Shown: one piece after another, positions 21,661 to 32,995 of the stretch
Layout of the letters: each line of letters opens with the position of its first letter
Position numbering within the stretch: position 1 is the stretch's first letter
Source: Akebia trifoliata
Taxonomy: Eukaryota; Streptophyta; Magnoliopsida; Ranunculales; Lardizabalaceae
NCBI GenBank assembly: GCA_017979445.1
Contig: CM030719.1
Location: 26,989,317 to 27,053,316 of the forward strand
Direction: 5' to 3'
DNA length: 64,000 nt
Position numbers and translations under genes: made by a program
Notes under the pieces: model-generated
What the model saw: only the letters and a program-made list of their open reading frames with translations
The model's database searches: none
Told to the model about the DNA's origin: nothing

Positions 21661-24013
21661 CATAAATATCTCTAAATTATTCCAAGCAAATTGAACCATG
21701 ATCCAATCATGGATCAATAATCAGACTCATGTAAGCATAAACTTACTCCTCGTGGATTTCGTTTTTACTAATTAATCTATCAAATTTGTGTGTGTGTGTA
21801 TGTGTTTTTTTTTTTTTGTTTTAATTTTAAATAAAAAAATACTCTTAAGGTTTTAATTTTCTGTCCAACAATATAAATTATGAAGGGGAACGGCACTTGC
21901 CCAATTTGATATAACATGTGCATGTTACCCGATCTATGATGATTTAAGGGTTAGGGACATAGAACAGGTACAAGACAGACCAAATTAAATCCCACCCATG
22001 TGAATGGTTCTCGACATGTCCAAATAAGTAGGTCATCCCTTTGCCTTTTGCCAGTGATAAGCACGTGATATGGCACGTGAGCAAAGACTAGTGGATCAAC
22101 AACATTACAATGGAAGCAAAAGAAGTCAAAATCTTACAAATTCCATGTATTCTTCTTCCTTTATTACTTCTTAGTGACACATGTTAAAGGAGACAATATT
22201 TACTTATCTGATATTAATTCTTATTTGTATTATTTTTTTAACTAACTTAATTGTCAAAATGCATTCACAATGTTGTCGAGAGCTAAGAGAAGAAGTAATC
22301 ATTATCGGCAAAAAACGAGTAGTCTATGTTTTAGGATTCATCCGAACAATACTCTTATTATAATTCGATCAATAGGATCTCATAATTATTATAGGAATGA
22401 ATCGATAATTGTTAGGGTATTGATTTTTCAAGCCCACGATCTCTCTAATGTTTAATCCACTCTATAGTGACAAAAGTTTGTGATTTTTTAAAAAATCACA
22501 GTTAAATCACGATTTTTTAAAAATCCCAAAGTTTTTGAAAAACTCTTTGATTTCTCAAAAACACACAATTAATCGTGATTTAATCGATAATTTTTAGCAA
22601 ATTTTAAGTGTTATTTTATTTACATTTTTATACTAAAAAATTATTTTAATTTTTTAATTTATCCGATGTTTTTCTGAATTTATCAATCTTTTTACGACTT
22701 TTTCTGAAGTTTTCTTATAGTACTTAACTAATCTTCGGGACACGTGCAATCCCCCCCTTCTCTTTTTTTTACAGGATGAAGATAACTGTCAATACAACCA
22801 TTAATGTGATTTTCTAACTATATTTAGTATCATACATGTAACGATCATAGTAGTACTAATTGTCACTCTTAGACCCATTATTAAGATAACTAGAATTTAA
22901 ATAACTAGAAAAATCTGATTGATCATTTTCAATCTCAAAAATCTGATTCTCACCTAGTAATTTTTGGGGTTGTTGTAGAAGGGAGGATTCGAACTCAAGA
23001 CCTCAGGAATTGGTCTTAGCTATCTCACCAATTCTAGGGGCTTAACCCATTTGGATTAGGCAAATTTTTTTTGTGTTGCCATCAAGTAAACCTTTTTTTT
23101 TTCCCAACGGGATCACCTATTAAACTCAATCCATTGATCTCTAGATTTCATCATTTATAATCTCTATCACCACACTAATTACAAATTTCACAGATAGGCA
23201 ATGACCACCGATGGTGCAATGGATTTTTTTCGACGACATCAACCATTCAATCATGAAAGAGGAAATGATTTAAATAACAATGGGTTCTTATCACAAGTTT
23301 GAATATATTGTAAATCAATTTGATCTTCTAACCGAATCATTCATAAAAATTTGAAAAAATTGATGATTGTTCCGAACAAAGTTATCCAATCTGATGGTTA
23401 TTGTAGAAATCTGATTTATTGAGTATTCTTGAATGAATATTACATGAATCCTGATAGGATATTTATTGAGATTACATCGACCAAGAGAATAAAACTAGAC
23501 GAACATAAATATGCTAATTTACCTATTTAATACTAATTGAACCAAATTGATGCAGATCTAAATCTTCAAGATATATGATGAGATACACCATAGCATTGAT
23601 ATTGTGTTTCTCATGCACATTATTATAATGCATACATCCTATCTCTATTAGTTATGATCACTCGATTATGTTGGGCACCATTGAATTTTAAATTGTTGGA
23701 CGCACGAGACATGTGGGATCCCACATCACGTGTGATACTGATGTTGACTTTGGACATAGTCTCAGAGACATGCTACAGTGACTGGTTCTGATGGTAGAAG
23801 ACAATAGACCACTCCATGTAGTTTTGGAAATATTCACTGCAACCATTACTGCTGCAATTTAAACGCAGTCATATGGTAGGGCCCAGAATTCTCTACTTTT
23901 TCTACGAAATTAGACATTGTGTTGTCGCAATATAAATATTTGTGATTATTTTAATATATTTGGATTCTCAATTTTCAAAATGTCGGTGCTACATTATAAG
24001 CTTAATATATTTG
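21661..24013. other. AT-rich spacer, no gene
   Basis: Small perfect palindromes occur at 22480-22570 (for example TGATTTTTTAAAAAATCA). G-box-like CACGTG cores are seen near 22063 and 22074. One tRNA-like SINE fragment lies at 22965-23060. No supported gene. Confidence 0.4.
22965..23060 (-). mobile_element. tRNA-related SINE fragment
   Basis: On the minus strand the order is TTGGTGAGATAGCTAAGACC (A-box-like), a spacer, then TTGAGTTCGAATCCTCCC (a good B box). The same layout, TTGGTGAGATGGTCAAGAC and TTCAGTTTGAATCCCCCC, occurs at 54085-54275. It is not a functional tRNA, because no cloverleaf with an anticodon arm could be drawn. Confidence 0.5.
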
Positions 24014-24414
24014 CTGGTGATTTAGATATACCCCTTTAGTTTTCATAAATATTTGAGATAGAACCAATAATTTCAAACTGATGACATACTGAAGTCTCCT
24101 CTGAGAAGTTAATAGAAAATGATCCAAAGGTTCTTTTATTCAAACTTCAAAATGCATTTTTGGGGAGTTGAAGATGATAGATTTTAGAGAAGAAGAGGTT
24201 GAAGACAACTACAAATGGGTCTCAAATTTTACCCCTAAATATGGAAGAGTTTAAAGGTAAGGGGTATTTTTGATTAGATGAAGGATGAGGGCATTTAGGT
24301 CATTTTTATTAGTCTCTTAGAAGAGATGGAGATCAAGGGGTGTATCATCATTTTGAAAACATATGGGTATCTCAAATATTCACCAAAACCCTAATGGGTA
24401 TTGGCTAAAGCACC
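24014..24414. mobile_element. long foldback MITE in the 3' flank of the trihelix gene
   Basis: The left arm (GTGATTTAGATATACCCC, AAATATTTGAGATAG) pairs with the right arm (TATCTCAAATATTCACC, GGGTATTGGCTAAAGCACC) over roughly 130 bp. The middle is purine-rich. It ends 70 bases beyond the stop codon of the GTL2-like gene, so it may lie in that gene's 3' UTR. Relatives are at 12889 and 26949-27190. Confidence 0.6.
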
Positions 24415-24483
24415 CTAATAAAAATCACACCAAACAGTACTGTTGATCTTAAACTAAAGTAATAAAATAAGACAAAAAAAAAC

Positions 24484-26829
24484 CTAATATTCAAACATTA
24501 AGGGAGATGATTGAACCATGTTCGTCTCACCTTCATCCACAAGCACCATTGCTTCACGCAAACCACCTTGACATGATCCTAAACGGTTTTCTGGCAATTC
24601 TAAGCAGTTCTCCGGTGAATTCGAGTGGTTTTCCGGTTCTTCTGATGGCAACATGAGCCTTCCTTGATTGTACAAATTGCTCAATTGATGAAAATAAGGA
24701 CATGTTTTGGAGTCTAGAGATCTCTTCTTGTTTGAATCCTTGGTTTTCCTGAAATACTTGTTTATGTTCTCCCACTTCTCTTTACATTTCTTTGCACTCC
24801 TTTTGTAACCCAACTCGAACATGCCTTGTGAGATCCTCTCCCATAAGGGAGCTTTTGTGCTCTCCTTATCTTCACCATTGCTATAGAGATTGCACCTAAG
24901 GTTTATCAATGAATACACTTCTTCTTTAGGCCATCTCTTACCATGGTCTTCTCCATCATTGGGTGTACAATTAGGGTTTGGTGAGGCTATAAGTGGAGAA
25001 GATGAAGTGATGATATTTGTGTTGCTTTGAGTAACAAGAGAAGTAGGGTTTTGGGATACATTCACTAAGGGAGTTAAAGTTGGTAGATTTGGGCTGTTTT
25101 TGGTGGTTGCCCTAGAGGGAGAATTAGGGTTTTGTGCTAGAATTGTGGAAGGTGAAATGGGTGGATTTGGATTTTTTGGTGTATTTATCTCTTCATTTTG
25201 CACTACAAGACCTTGGTTTTGAGATGGTCTCGATGAAGTGAATATGTTCAAGAACCCAATGATTGTAGTCTCTCTATCACATGCAATGGCTTGCTCTTGT
25301 GCCCTAATTTCAATCTCCTTGTTAAGCCTATCCATCTTTTTCTTCCTCCAAGCTTCTTCTCTAGCAATTCTCCCTTCCTCCCTTCTCTCCATATCTTCCA
25401 AAAGCTTCATGTGCATCTCCTCTTGTTGGACCATGATCTTGTTCACAATTTCACTGAAACCCTTTAGTAGTTCAAATGTTTGGTACCTTTTCCTTTTCTT
25501 TCTTTTTGATTTTTTCACCTTATATTGATTTTGAACAATTGGGTTCTCTAAGGTTCCATTTCCTGAATTTTCTTCCAAATTTAAACCAATCTTCTCTCCT
25601 TCATTGTTTCTTATCATCTTTTCATGATCTAAGGACTCATAATTTTGGTCATCTTTGAAGACCCCTTCAAGCTCACTCAATGATCTGTAGTTGTTACCAT
25701 AATTAGTGTTGTTGCAGTATTTGCTCACCTCTTCAAATTTCTCCTTGCATTTCTCAGCACTCCTCTTGAATCCCATCTCAGCAAGTTTCCTGATTCCACA
25801 ATTTAAAAAACATAAAGAAAAACAACCTAAATATGACCAAGAAAATATTTCCATTGTTTACTTCACTACTGCAACAGAGAAGCACTCAAGGTGGATTTTG
25901 CTTTATTTTTCACTTCTAATCACTCATTTAAGTAAGCCCCAAACAAATTGTGTCAACAAAAAGAAGAACAAGCAGAAAATCTTCAAACAGTGATAGCTAA
26001 GTTCATTAAATAACCAACATATAAGCCTACATTATCAAACATAAGAACCCAATAAACCTTATAATATTGATCAACTTAATTAACAAAAAATCATAATCTT
26101 GTATGGTTGATTTGATCATGACACTCTTGGGATTAGTAGCTAAAGCACTAGTATTGAAAAAACCATGGATTATTTTAAGATAACTCATATGGAAGAAAAC
26201 ACTAATGAACCATATTTACTTTCCAATCAATTACCAAAGAACAAGAAACATGAAAAGGAAAATAATAGAACGTTTAAGTTGATTAATTAGGGAAAAAAAT
26301 CCTTTCCAACACCTCAAGATGCATGATGTAGGATATGAGGCACTCTGGGACATCTTCTTGGTCACCTTTCTTTATTCACTTAAAAAATTTCATTCCGACC
26401 ACCAAATCAGTTTTTTATTCCAGAGTGTCTAATATATTACACCACCATCTCGACGCGTTGAGATGATTTTAACCCTCACATATACCTTGAAATATGTACC
26501 CAAATGGAGTCTGAGAACCCACTTCCCATGCTAGATCTGATTGTCAACAGTGCAAGTACTTCTTCTTTCAACCATGGATCCATCGTTTCAGATATAGATC
26601 TCATTCTTTCGAGTTCTAAGCTTCCACCAACTACTCTATCATGTTCTTTTCCTTCATCTTCGTGCGTTGAAGAACGGTGGTGCAGTTGTTGAAGAAGATG
26701 AGATTGGAAGAGTTGATGAGAAGGTTGGAGGTCATAGATGGAGAAGGTTGGAGGGGAGACATGGAGAGGGAGAGATGTTCTTGAATCTATGATGAATTGG
26801 TGGAACTGCTCAGGGTCTCCATTGAACAT
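24484..26829 (-). CDS. GTL2: GTL2-like GT-2-type trihelix transcription factor
   Basis: Two exons: 26829-26486 and 25789-24484. The 696-bp phase-2 intron has a TCAAG/GTATATG donor and an ATCAG/G acceptor, and splits the codon for Arg115. The product is 549 residues. It opens MFNGDPEQFHQFI. The first trihelix (about 86-150) reads WLKEEVLALLTIRSS, then WVHISRKLAEMGFKRS and CKEKFEEVSKY. A basic stretch KKSKRKKRKR (about 207) and a charged central helix rich in E, R and K (to about 298) follow. The second trihelix (about 399-488) has RWPKEEVYSLINLRC, LWERISQGMFELGYKRSAKK and KEKWENINKYFRKTK. The two-trihelix layout with a central coiled coil is that of GT-2 proteins, nuclear DNA-binding factors for GT elements. 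The KLAEMGFKRS form of the first domain points to GTL2 (At5g28300-like). The orthologue is inferred; the class is clear. Confidence 0.92.
25790..26485 (-). other. intron of the GTL2-like gene
   Basis: This is the single intron, inside the first trihelix domain. It is AT-rich with no repeat identified. Its 3' end reads openly for 22 codons into the exon, but those residues (MEIFSWSYLGCF and on) do not belong to the trihelix family, whereas splicing joins WVHISR to KLAEMGF exactly as the domain requires. Confidence 0.85.
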
Positions 26830-26948
26830 ATTTTGAGATCTTCTTTACTTCCCACTGTAAATGTGAAATGGAAATGTTGGTTTGGCAAATATCTTCAAAA
26901 ATTTCTCTCTCTCTCTCTCATCAAAGACTTTGTCTTCTATCAGGAGAA
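26830..26948 (-). promoter_or_regulatory. 5' leader/core promoter of the GTL2-like gene with CT tract
   Basis: On the plus strand a CT-rich tract (26903-26919) reads as a GA tract on the gene strand, about 75 bases before the ATG; such tracts are common in plant leaders and promoters. Transposon-derived sequence begins about 120 bases upstream of the ATG, so little unique promoter DNA is left. No TATA box was confirmed. Confidence 0.4.
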
Positions 26949-27197
26949 ATGATAACTAGGCATACCCCTTGACCTTTGTCTTCAATAAATCAAAGGGTGA
27001 TTTAGGCATAACCATTTGAATTTTGGTGAATATTTAAGATAGCCCAAGTATTTTCAATTAATGTCATACCCCTTGACCTCGGCCATTTCTCAGATCCGGC
27101 AGAAAATGACCCAAATGCCCTTGATCTATTACAAAAATCCTAATCTTTTCCCCTAAACATCTATCATCTTCAAACTCCTCACACAGGTTTAAAAAAA

Positions 27198-27419
27198 AGT
27201 CGTGATAATCTGACTTAGGCATGTGGCATACTCAATCGACTTATCTGACATGACAAGCTCAGGAATCGTAGATGTGCTCTTCTCGGGATACAGAAATACA
27301 CCTTTTTATGGGAAACCAAAGTTCTGTATCCCGAGGAGAGCACATCAATGATTCTCAAGCCTATCACGTCAGATAAATTGATTGAGTTGCCACGTGCCTA
27401 AGTCAGATTATCAGCACTC
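27198..27419. mobile_element. near-perfect foldback MITE
   Basis: Two arms of about 90 bp pair with few mismatches. GATAATCTGACTTAGGCATG at 27204 is inverted as CACGTGCCTAAGTCAGATTATC at 27391-27412, and the inner GTGCTCTTCTCGGGATACAG is inverted as CTGTATCCCGAGGAGAGCAC. A diverged relative is at 61190-61395. If transcribed it would form a long hairpin, a possible source of small RNAs (inference). Confidence 0.75.
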
Positions 27420-27615
27420 TAAAAACAATTGACCTTGTTTTCATTTCATCACATTCAACCTCTTGCCCAAAAACCACCATTTCAACTTTCCAAAAACTTC
27501 ATATTGGTTGGATGTTGAAGGAGATATAATCTTCAAGTTGAAGATGAGCGTAAAATTTACTATTCTCCTAGAGGTTGACAACATGTTTTTGTATCATCCA
27601 TGAGCGAGATGTATA

Positions 27616-29025
27616 CACTATGTGAAAATACCCAAATATCGACGGTCCAAAATCGTCGAATTATGGATCAATTCGATAGTCCCGACCGTCGAATGCGACC
27701 ATCGAATTTTTCCTTGTCGAAAAAAAATTCGACGGCTGAAAATCATATAAATTTTTATAAATTCGACAACTATAAGCCGCCGAATAATATATTTTCGACA
27801 GTTTAAGACCATCGAATCTGGGTTCTTACCATATTTTCGACGTCAGAACTTTTATGTGACAAAATGCTTTTGTTTTCAACCTATACCTGTGAAAAAAATC
27901 ACACATTCATATCCACATCAATATTCACATTCCATCCCATCTATTCACATCCGATCCACACCAATTTGCATTCAATTCATAGTATAAAGAATAATAAGAT
28001 TTTAAAAAGAAAATTACTTATATAATTCAAAATTTTAATCTCACATATTGGAAGAATTCCTGAGATCATGTTCACATACATTAATGTAATGAAGTCTTAC
28101 AACAACAAAAATCCCACTTTCAATTGGACGTGTCATCCCATTTCTCCTTTATCATGAGGCAACTTACAAGCAAGACCATTCAATATCTGATGGAAAGCAT
28201 CTCCAGATTGAAATACATCCCATTCATCCCATTTCTTCCATTACATAAACTGTTTGTTTCAATCTGACCAATGGCCGGTGAAGCACATATTGGATGAGCA
28301 AGACTCAATGCCTCTACTCATTAACAGCAAAATTAACAATAAAAAATTACAAACTTACAATCGACATGCATTAGATATGATCATGACAACTTGATACACT
28401 TTAGCATGAAAAACAAAGACTAAACAAAATCAATCAAATTGTTAAAAAAAAACCCTAAAAACAAAGGAAAATTGATGAACGATGAATAAGGAGAAGAAAT
28501 AAGAGACAGTACTTACTGGAACTGAACCAATCAAATGGATATCTCAATTTGAGCTTCGAAAATAGTTGGCAGAGAAGAGAAGATCAAGGATTTGAGCTTA
28601 ATTTCTTCGATTTGAGCTTCAGTTCTTAGAAGACACAGATGACGACGAGATCAAGAGGATTTGAGCTTAATTCGAAGAAGAGTTCAACAATTTTATTAAT
28701 CGATTAATTAAATAGGTGAGAGAGAGATAAAAAACAGAGAGAAGAGAGATCGAGAGAGACTTACAGAGAGGAGAGAGGAGAGAGACTAACAGCCTGATCG
28801 AGAGGAGAGAAGAGAGACTGTAGAGAGAAGACATGAAAAGCAGAACGAGGAGAGTTCATTAAACGGGTCGGGTAAAACGATGAAAGAAATTCGGTGGGCT
28901 AAGCCCGTCGAATTGTTTGATGGACTTTAAACGTGGGCTTTGGGCAGACGAACTACAAATGACGGGTTAGAGCCGTCAAATTTAATGCTACAGTAGCACC
29001 GAAATGTTACTGTTTTGACGCAGTG
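27616..29025. mobile_element. CACTA-type non-autonomous element, 1.41 kb, with ATA duplication
   Basis: The left end is CACTATGTGAAAATAC and the right end, read inward, is CACTGCGTCAAAACAG. Both flanks are ATA (27613-27615 and 29026-29028). Subterminal repeats of the type TCGACGGYY and RCCGTCGAA crowd both ends (27640-27850 and 28880-28985). The interior has GA-rich tracts (28700-28830) and no transposase frame. The flanking DNA, rejoined across the element, reads GCGAGATGTATAGAC, matching GAGACAGATAGAC at 59195 in an uninterrupted copy. That confirms the ends. Confidence 0.8.
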
Positions 29026-29199
29026 ATAGACGTGACGTCACACGTGTAGAATTCCGTGGGACAAACTAGATGATTTGGGCGATATTTTGAAATTTTTTGC
29101 CAAGTCGATAAAACTTATCTAAGTCAATTGGGATTTTGAAAAAAATAATTATTTTTTAAATTTAAATAACTATTATCTAAATAAAATATGATTTTGTCC

Positions 29200-29545
29200 C
29201 GTTCGCCATCTTACGCTTTATCAAACGTGTTTTGTCCTACATGAGTTAGAAGTTTTGGAATAGACTGATTTTTGATGAGGAGGATATCTATGGTGAGATC
29301 ATCCTCACAAAAAATTAGCCCATTCCAAAACTTATAACCTCATAAAAAATGATTTACAAAAAATGGACGGTCCACGATTTTTCAACTTGTAAACAGGGGG
29401 CTAGAAATTTTGGAATGGGCTGATTTTTGGTGAGGACGATTAGAAGATCCTCCTTACCAAAAATCAGCCCATTCCAAAACTTCTAACCCATGTAGGACAA
29501 AACACGTTTGGTAAAGCGTAGGGTAAAGTGTAGGATGTTGAACAT
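29200..29545. mobile_element. foldback element with an internal secondary foldback
   Basis: The outer arms carry AAACGTGTTTTGTCCTACAT and, inverted, ATGTAGGACAAAACACGTTT. Inside, TAGAAGTTTTGGAATGGGCTGATTTTTGGTGAGG-type motifs occur four times, twice in each orientation, so two smaller hairpins sit in one larger one. The flanking bases match the middle of the repeat at 59145-59585, so this is an insertion into that repeat. A shorter relative is at 53420-53580. Confidence 0.6.
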
Positions 29546-29830
29546 TTCCCATGTATATATATAAAATTATAAATTGAGTTAAATGGTTTATTTCGTACAA
29601 GAAGAGTTGACTCATCCAAGATAATCGTTCTCGTCTACAAACAAGATGAGACCTCATACTAAGTTTTGAAACCCTGGTTGGCATTAACAATGACCAAAAA
29701 TTTTAGTAGAAGTTGAAGATGAGGACAATTGGTCATTTTCATTAGTCCTGCAAAGAATACTGAAGGCAAGGGGTCTGTCATCAATTTGTCAGCAAGAGCC
29801 TTAATTATTCAGCATACTCATTCATAAATT

Positions 29831-32814
29831 GCATTTGTTGGGATCCGTAGGCTCATGAAGGTGAAGTCATATGTTTACATATTTGAAATCCAATGGTTGA
29901 GATTTATCTTAAATATCTATAATATATTCTCAGGATACATCTTTTATCCCAATGTTGGATCTCTCATGTACATGATTGAGATGATGCGTCAACATACGAG
30001 TCCACTTTACATGAGTCTAACCGATTACATTTATGTGAATGTAATAACGAGGATAGTATTGATTGGGCCCACCAAAAATGATTTTAAAAATGCCCAAAGA
30101 AAGAGATGACTCTAGGTACCATTCATGAATGAGACAAGAAGTCATGAACAAGATTCCCATTCTTCTTCTTAATTCATATATAAATATGCAACAAATAAAT
30201 ATAATACTAATAAGAGTTGTGCTAGGGTGACATAGGATTTATTGTGATTCTCACAATTCTAACGTGGAGATGCATACATAACCGTAGATGATTTTTATTC
30301 ATATCGCGAAAAAACACATTTATGATTATGTGCACATCCCACATCAGACTTGTGAGAATCGCAATAAATACCTTGTGTCATTTCAGCATTTTCCAAAAAA
30401 TAATAAAAAATAAAATATTCTATACTCCATTTGTATGAATTTCTATTGGTGATTATTTTTCTTTGTCGTCCAATCAATGGGTCAAGATTTTATCAATAAT
30501 TTGATGAGGCGCCTCAAAAGGACAATTATATTCTTTGATCACTAGCCCCATGAATGATTGGATACACCCGTAGCAGAACTACACCCAAAAAGTCAATCTG
30601 ATTGATGATTTATAGCCATTGGATTAAGTGAACATTTTTAATTATGGTTTTACCTTGTCTATGAAAAATACTAAAATCAAAGAGAGATTTCCAATTGACA
30701 ACTTTTATGGCCACTCCAAGATGTATGTTAATTCTTTGTTGATTTCTTATGAAATGAATTATTAGTGTGCTTTTAATAATAGTTGGTGTGGCAGTATAAC
30801 CACTCATTCCAATTAGGCCAAGTTTTGGTGAGTGGGTCCAAGTGTCATGGTTCAACAGGCCTTAAAGAGTGTATCACGTGTCACTTCAACGGAGGGCGTG
30901 TCGAACCAATTCGGACCCTGACCTAATATGTATCACACATGCGAGATGTCCCTGAATTAAATCTTATCTCCTTTTTTTTTTTTTTGATAAATAGCATTTC
31001 ATTAATAACAACACTAGGCCAGTCGAGATGACCAACCTAGCAAAACCTTACAAATATCTAATCTAATTAAAATTTATTTATTTAAACAAAATATATAATA
31101 TAATTAGGGTTGGCCGACAAGCATTCTCTCTAAGCGTGGGGTAAAAATAAGAATTTTTTTTTTTTTGAAAGTATTATTAAATTTTTTTAAGATTAAAAGA
31201 TAAAAGATGAAAATAATTAAAGGGTTAAAGAGAAAATATAGTAAAGTTAGAGAATGTGAAGATGAAAGATATTAAAGTGAATCCCATAAAAATTGTTGTT
31301 GGATGAGATGTTTATCATAACTGGACCAAGTATGTCCCCCACAAAGATGGGCTCTACAATTGTGTTTTATTATATAGATTTATATATTTTCTCATAAATT
31401 ATTGGATCAAATCCCAATAACATGATTCACAATTCATTCGATGAGATATCAGATTGACATCCAAAACCCGAACCTATATGATTATATGATTATAGGGGAT
31501 TATGATTGAGAGTGGGGTTTTTGAGGAAAATCTATGTAAAGAAAATACTTTGATGGGAGCTCTGCTTATGTTGACTGGCATGAATGGGATAATCAAATTG
31601 TGGGTCCTACTTGATAGAAACAAACTATTTAGGCAAAATTTAATTCGATTTAAACAGTACCAAGACATCGTAGATTTACAAAACAGAAACGAAAATTAAC
31701 TAACTTGCAAAGTGAATTTTGAATAAACTGTGTAGATGCAAACCGTTGTTGAATCCAAATCATTTGGCAAGTTGCTTGAGATTTGCAAAATTAATGCAAT
31801 ACAAGAACTATGTCAACTGATAATGATAGTATAGCCCGAGACATGTTGTTCTAAAGGAAATATCGCTCTGCTCTTAAAGTGTTATTAAGTGACTTCGATT
31901 TTCCTATCAGGATTCAACGGGTTAGATCTCATTCTTCTAGCACAACAGTTAATAGATCTCCAAAACTCTCAGATGTACTTCAGAAGTGTTCGCAGATTAA
32001 CCAATTAAAAAGAGAGATGTTTTTGTGATAAAGGAGAGCAAAAGAGAATAATATTTTTTTGTTGGTAACTAAACTGGGTCTAGAGATGTATTTAAATAAA
32101 AGAAACTTGGAGCCCAATGACTCTCCAATATGCTAAAGAATCCCCTTTGAGGCTCCGTCAACTCTTACTTGTTGAGTGACACATTGCACACAGAAAAACA
32201 CATAAAAAAGACTCGATCAAAGGGCATAAAGAAAAATAAAATAACAATAAATATTTTGTATAAAAAGATAGAAGGAACTATACCACATCTCTAAGCTCAA
32301 TTGAGCCCTTGCCCGACCCAACTTGGTTCGACATGGCGTGCATATGCTAATTTGGGGATACCTTTGAGTGCTTTAAACTAAGTTAGAGCACAAGAGTGTT
32401 TATTAGGAGCTTTCCAACCTCACTTTTTTCCAATGTGGGACTAAACAAAGAAAATACTTTTACCTCATTCTTATAGCTAGGTCAAGAAATAGAATAGCTA
32501 GGTCAAGAAATAGAAAAAACAAAAAAAGATAAAAGTCAAAAGACAAAAAAGATAAATGACAAAAGACAAATGAGATAAAAGACAAAAAAGAAGGTTCAAG
32601 AATCAAACTTTCACAACAGTAAAAATCAATTTCTCCCAAGGTATTTCATTCACACAATAACACTAATTTGATAGATTGTATACAACCAAAATCAACTTGA
32701 TTGGTGATATATAGGCGATGTTTGTTGTTATTCTTAATTATGACTTAGACAAATGGATAAATTAAATCTTAGTATTTCTTGAATCTTCACTACTATGATT
32801 TTTTTTTTTTTTTT
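29831..32814. other. gene-free stretch
   Basis: Contents are one foldback (30232-30381), a T-rich run at 30971-30985 followed by sequence like the reverse of a retroelement tail (to about 31090), and low-complexity AAAGACAAAA repeats at 32455-32600. Near 32420-32450 there is a CCAATGTGGGACTAAAC motif, which I associate with plant repeats rather than genes. No supported coding region. Confidence 0.45.
30232..30381. mobile_element. foldback MITE
   Basis: The left arm ATTTATTGTGATTCTCACAA then TAACGTGGAGATGC pairs with the right arm GCACATCCCACATCAGA then TTGTGAGAATCGCAATAAAT. Arms are about 60 bp with a short spacer. No coding content. Confidence 0.65.
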
Positions 32815-32995
32815 AGGGTACCACACATCCCTTTTGGAATGGGACTAGTCCTTATTATCGCACACCCTTCCTCACAAAATTCATAACATACAACAGGGTA
32901 GGTCAGGAGGCCACCCAGTTTCAAACACATGACCAGAGTTAGTGAGCTCTTAATGCTAGTTTTACTGCGAAGCCAACACTCTTGGGGTCCTTTTC
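32815..32995 (-). mobile_element. SINE-like element
   Basis: Read on the minus strand, GTTGGCTTCGCAGTAAAACT (A-box-like) is followed about 45 bases later by ATGTGTTTGAAACTGGG (B-box-like). A T run on the plus strand at 32800-32814 corresponds to an A tail on the element's strand. The boxes are imperfect, so the call is tentative. Confidence 0.45.

Larger units (their letters stand above)
26949..29830. mobile_element. nested transposon stack upstream of the GTL2-like gene
   Basis: The left part (26949-27190: GTGATTTAGGCATAACC, TTGGTGAATATTTAAGATAG) and the right part (29695-29800: GGTCATTTTCATTAGTCC, AAGGGGTCTGTCATCA) match the left and right arms of the foldback at 24014-24414. They appear to be one old element split by later insertions: a foldback at 27198-27419 and a repeat of the 59145-59585 family (about 27580-29685). 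The latter is itself broken by a CACTA element (27616-29025) and another foldback (about 29200-29545). The individual matches are seen; the overall order is inferred. Confidence 0.55.

Noticed and set aside
22965..23060. Possible functional tRNA gene
   Set aside because: A- and B-box-like sequences are present, but no acceptor stem or anticodon arm pairs; the same layout recurs at 54085-54275, as expected for a SINE.
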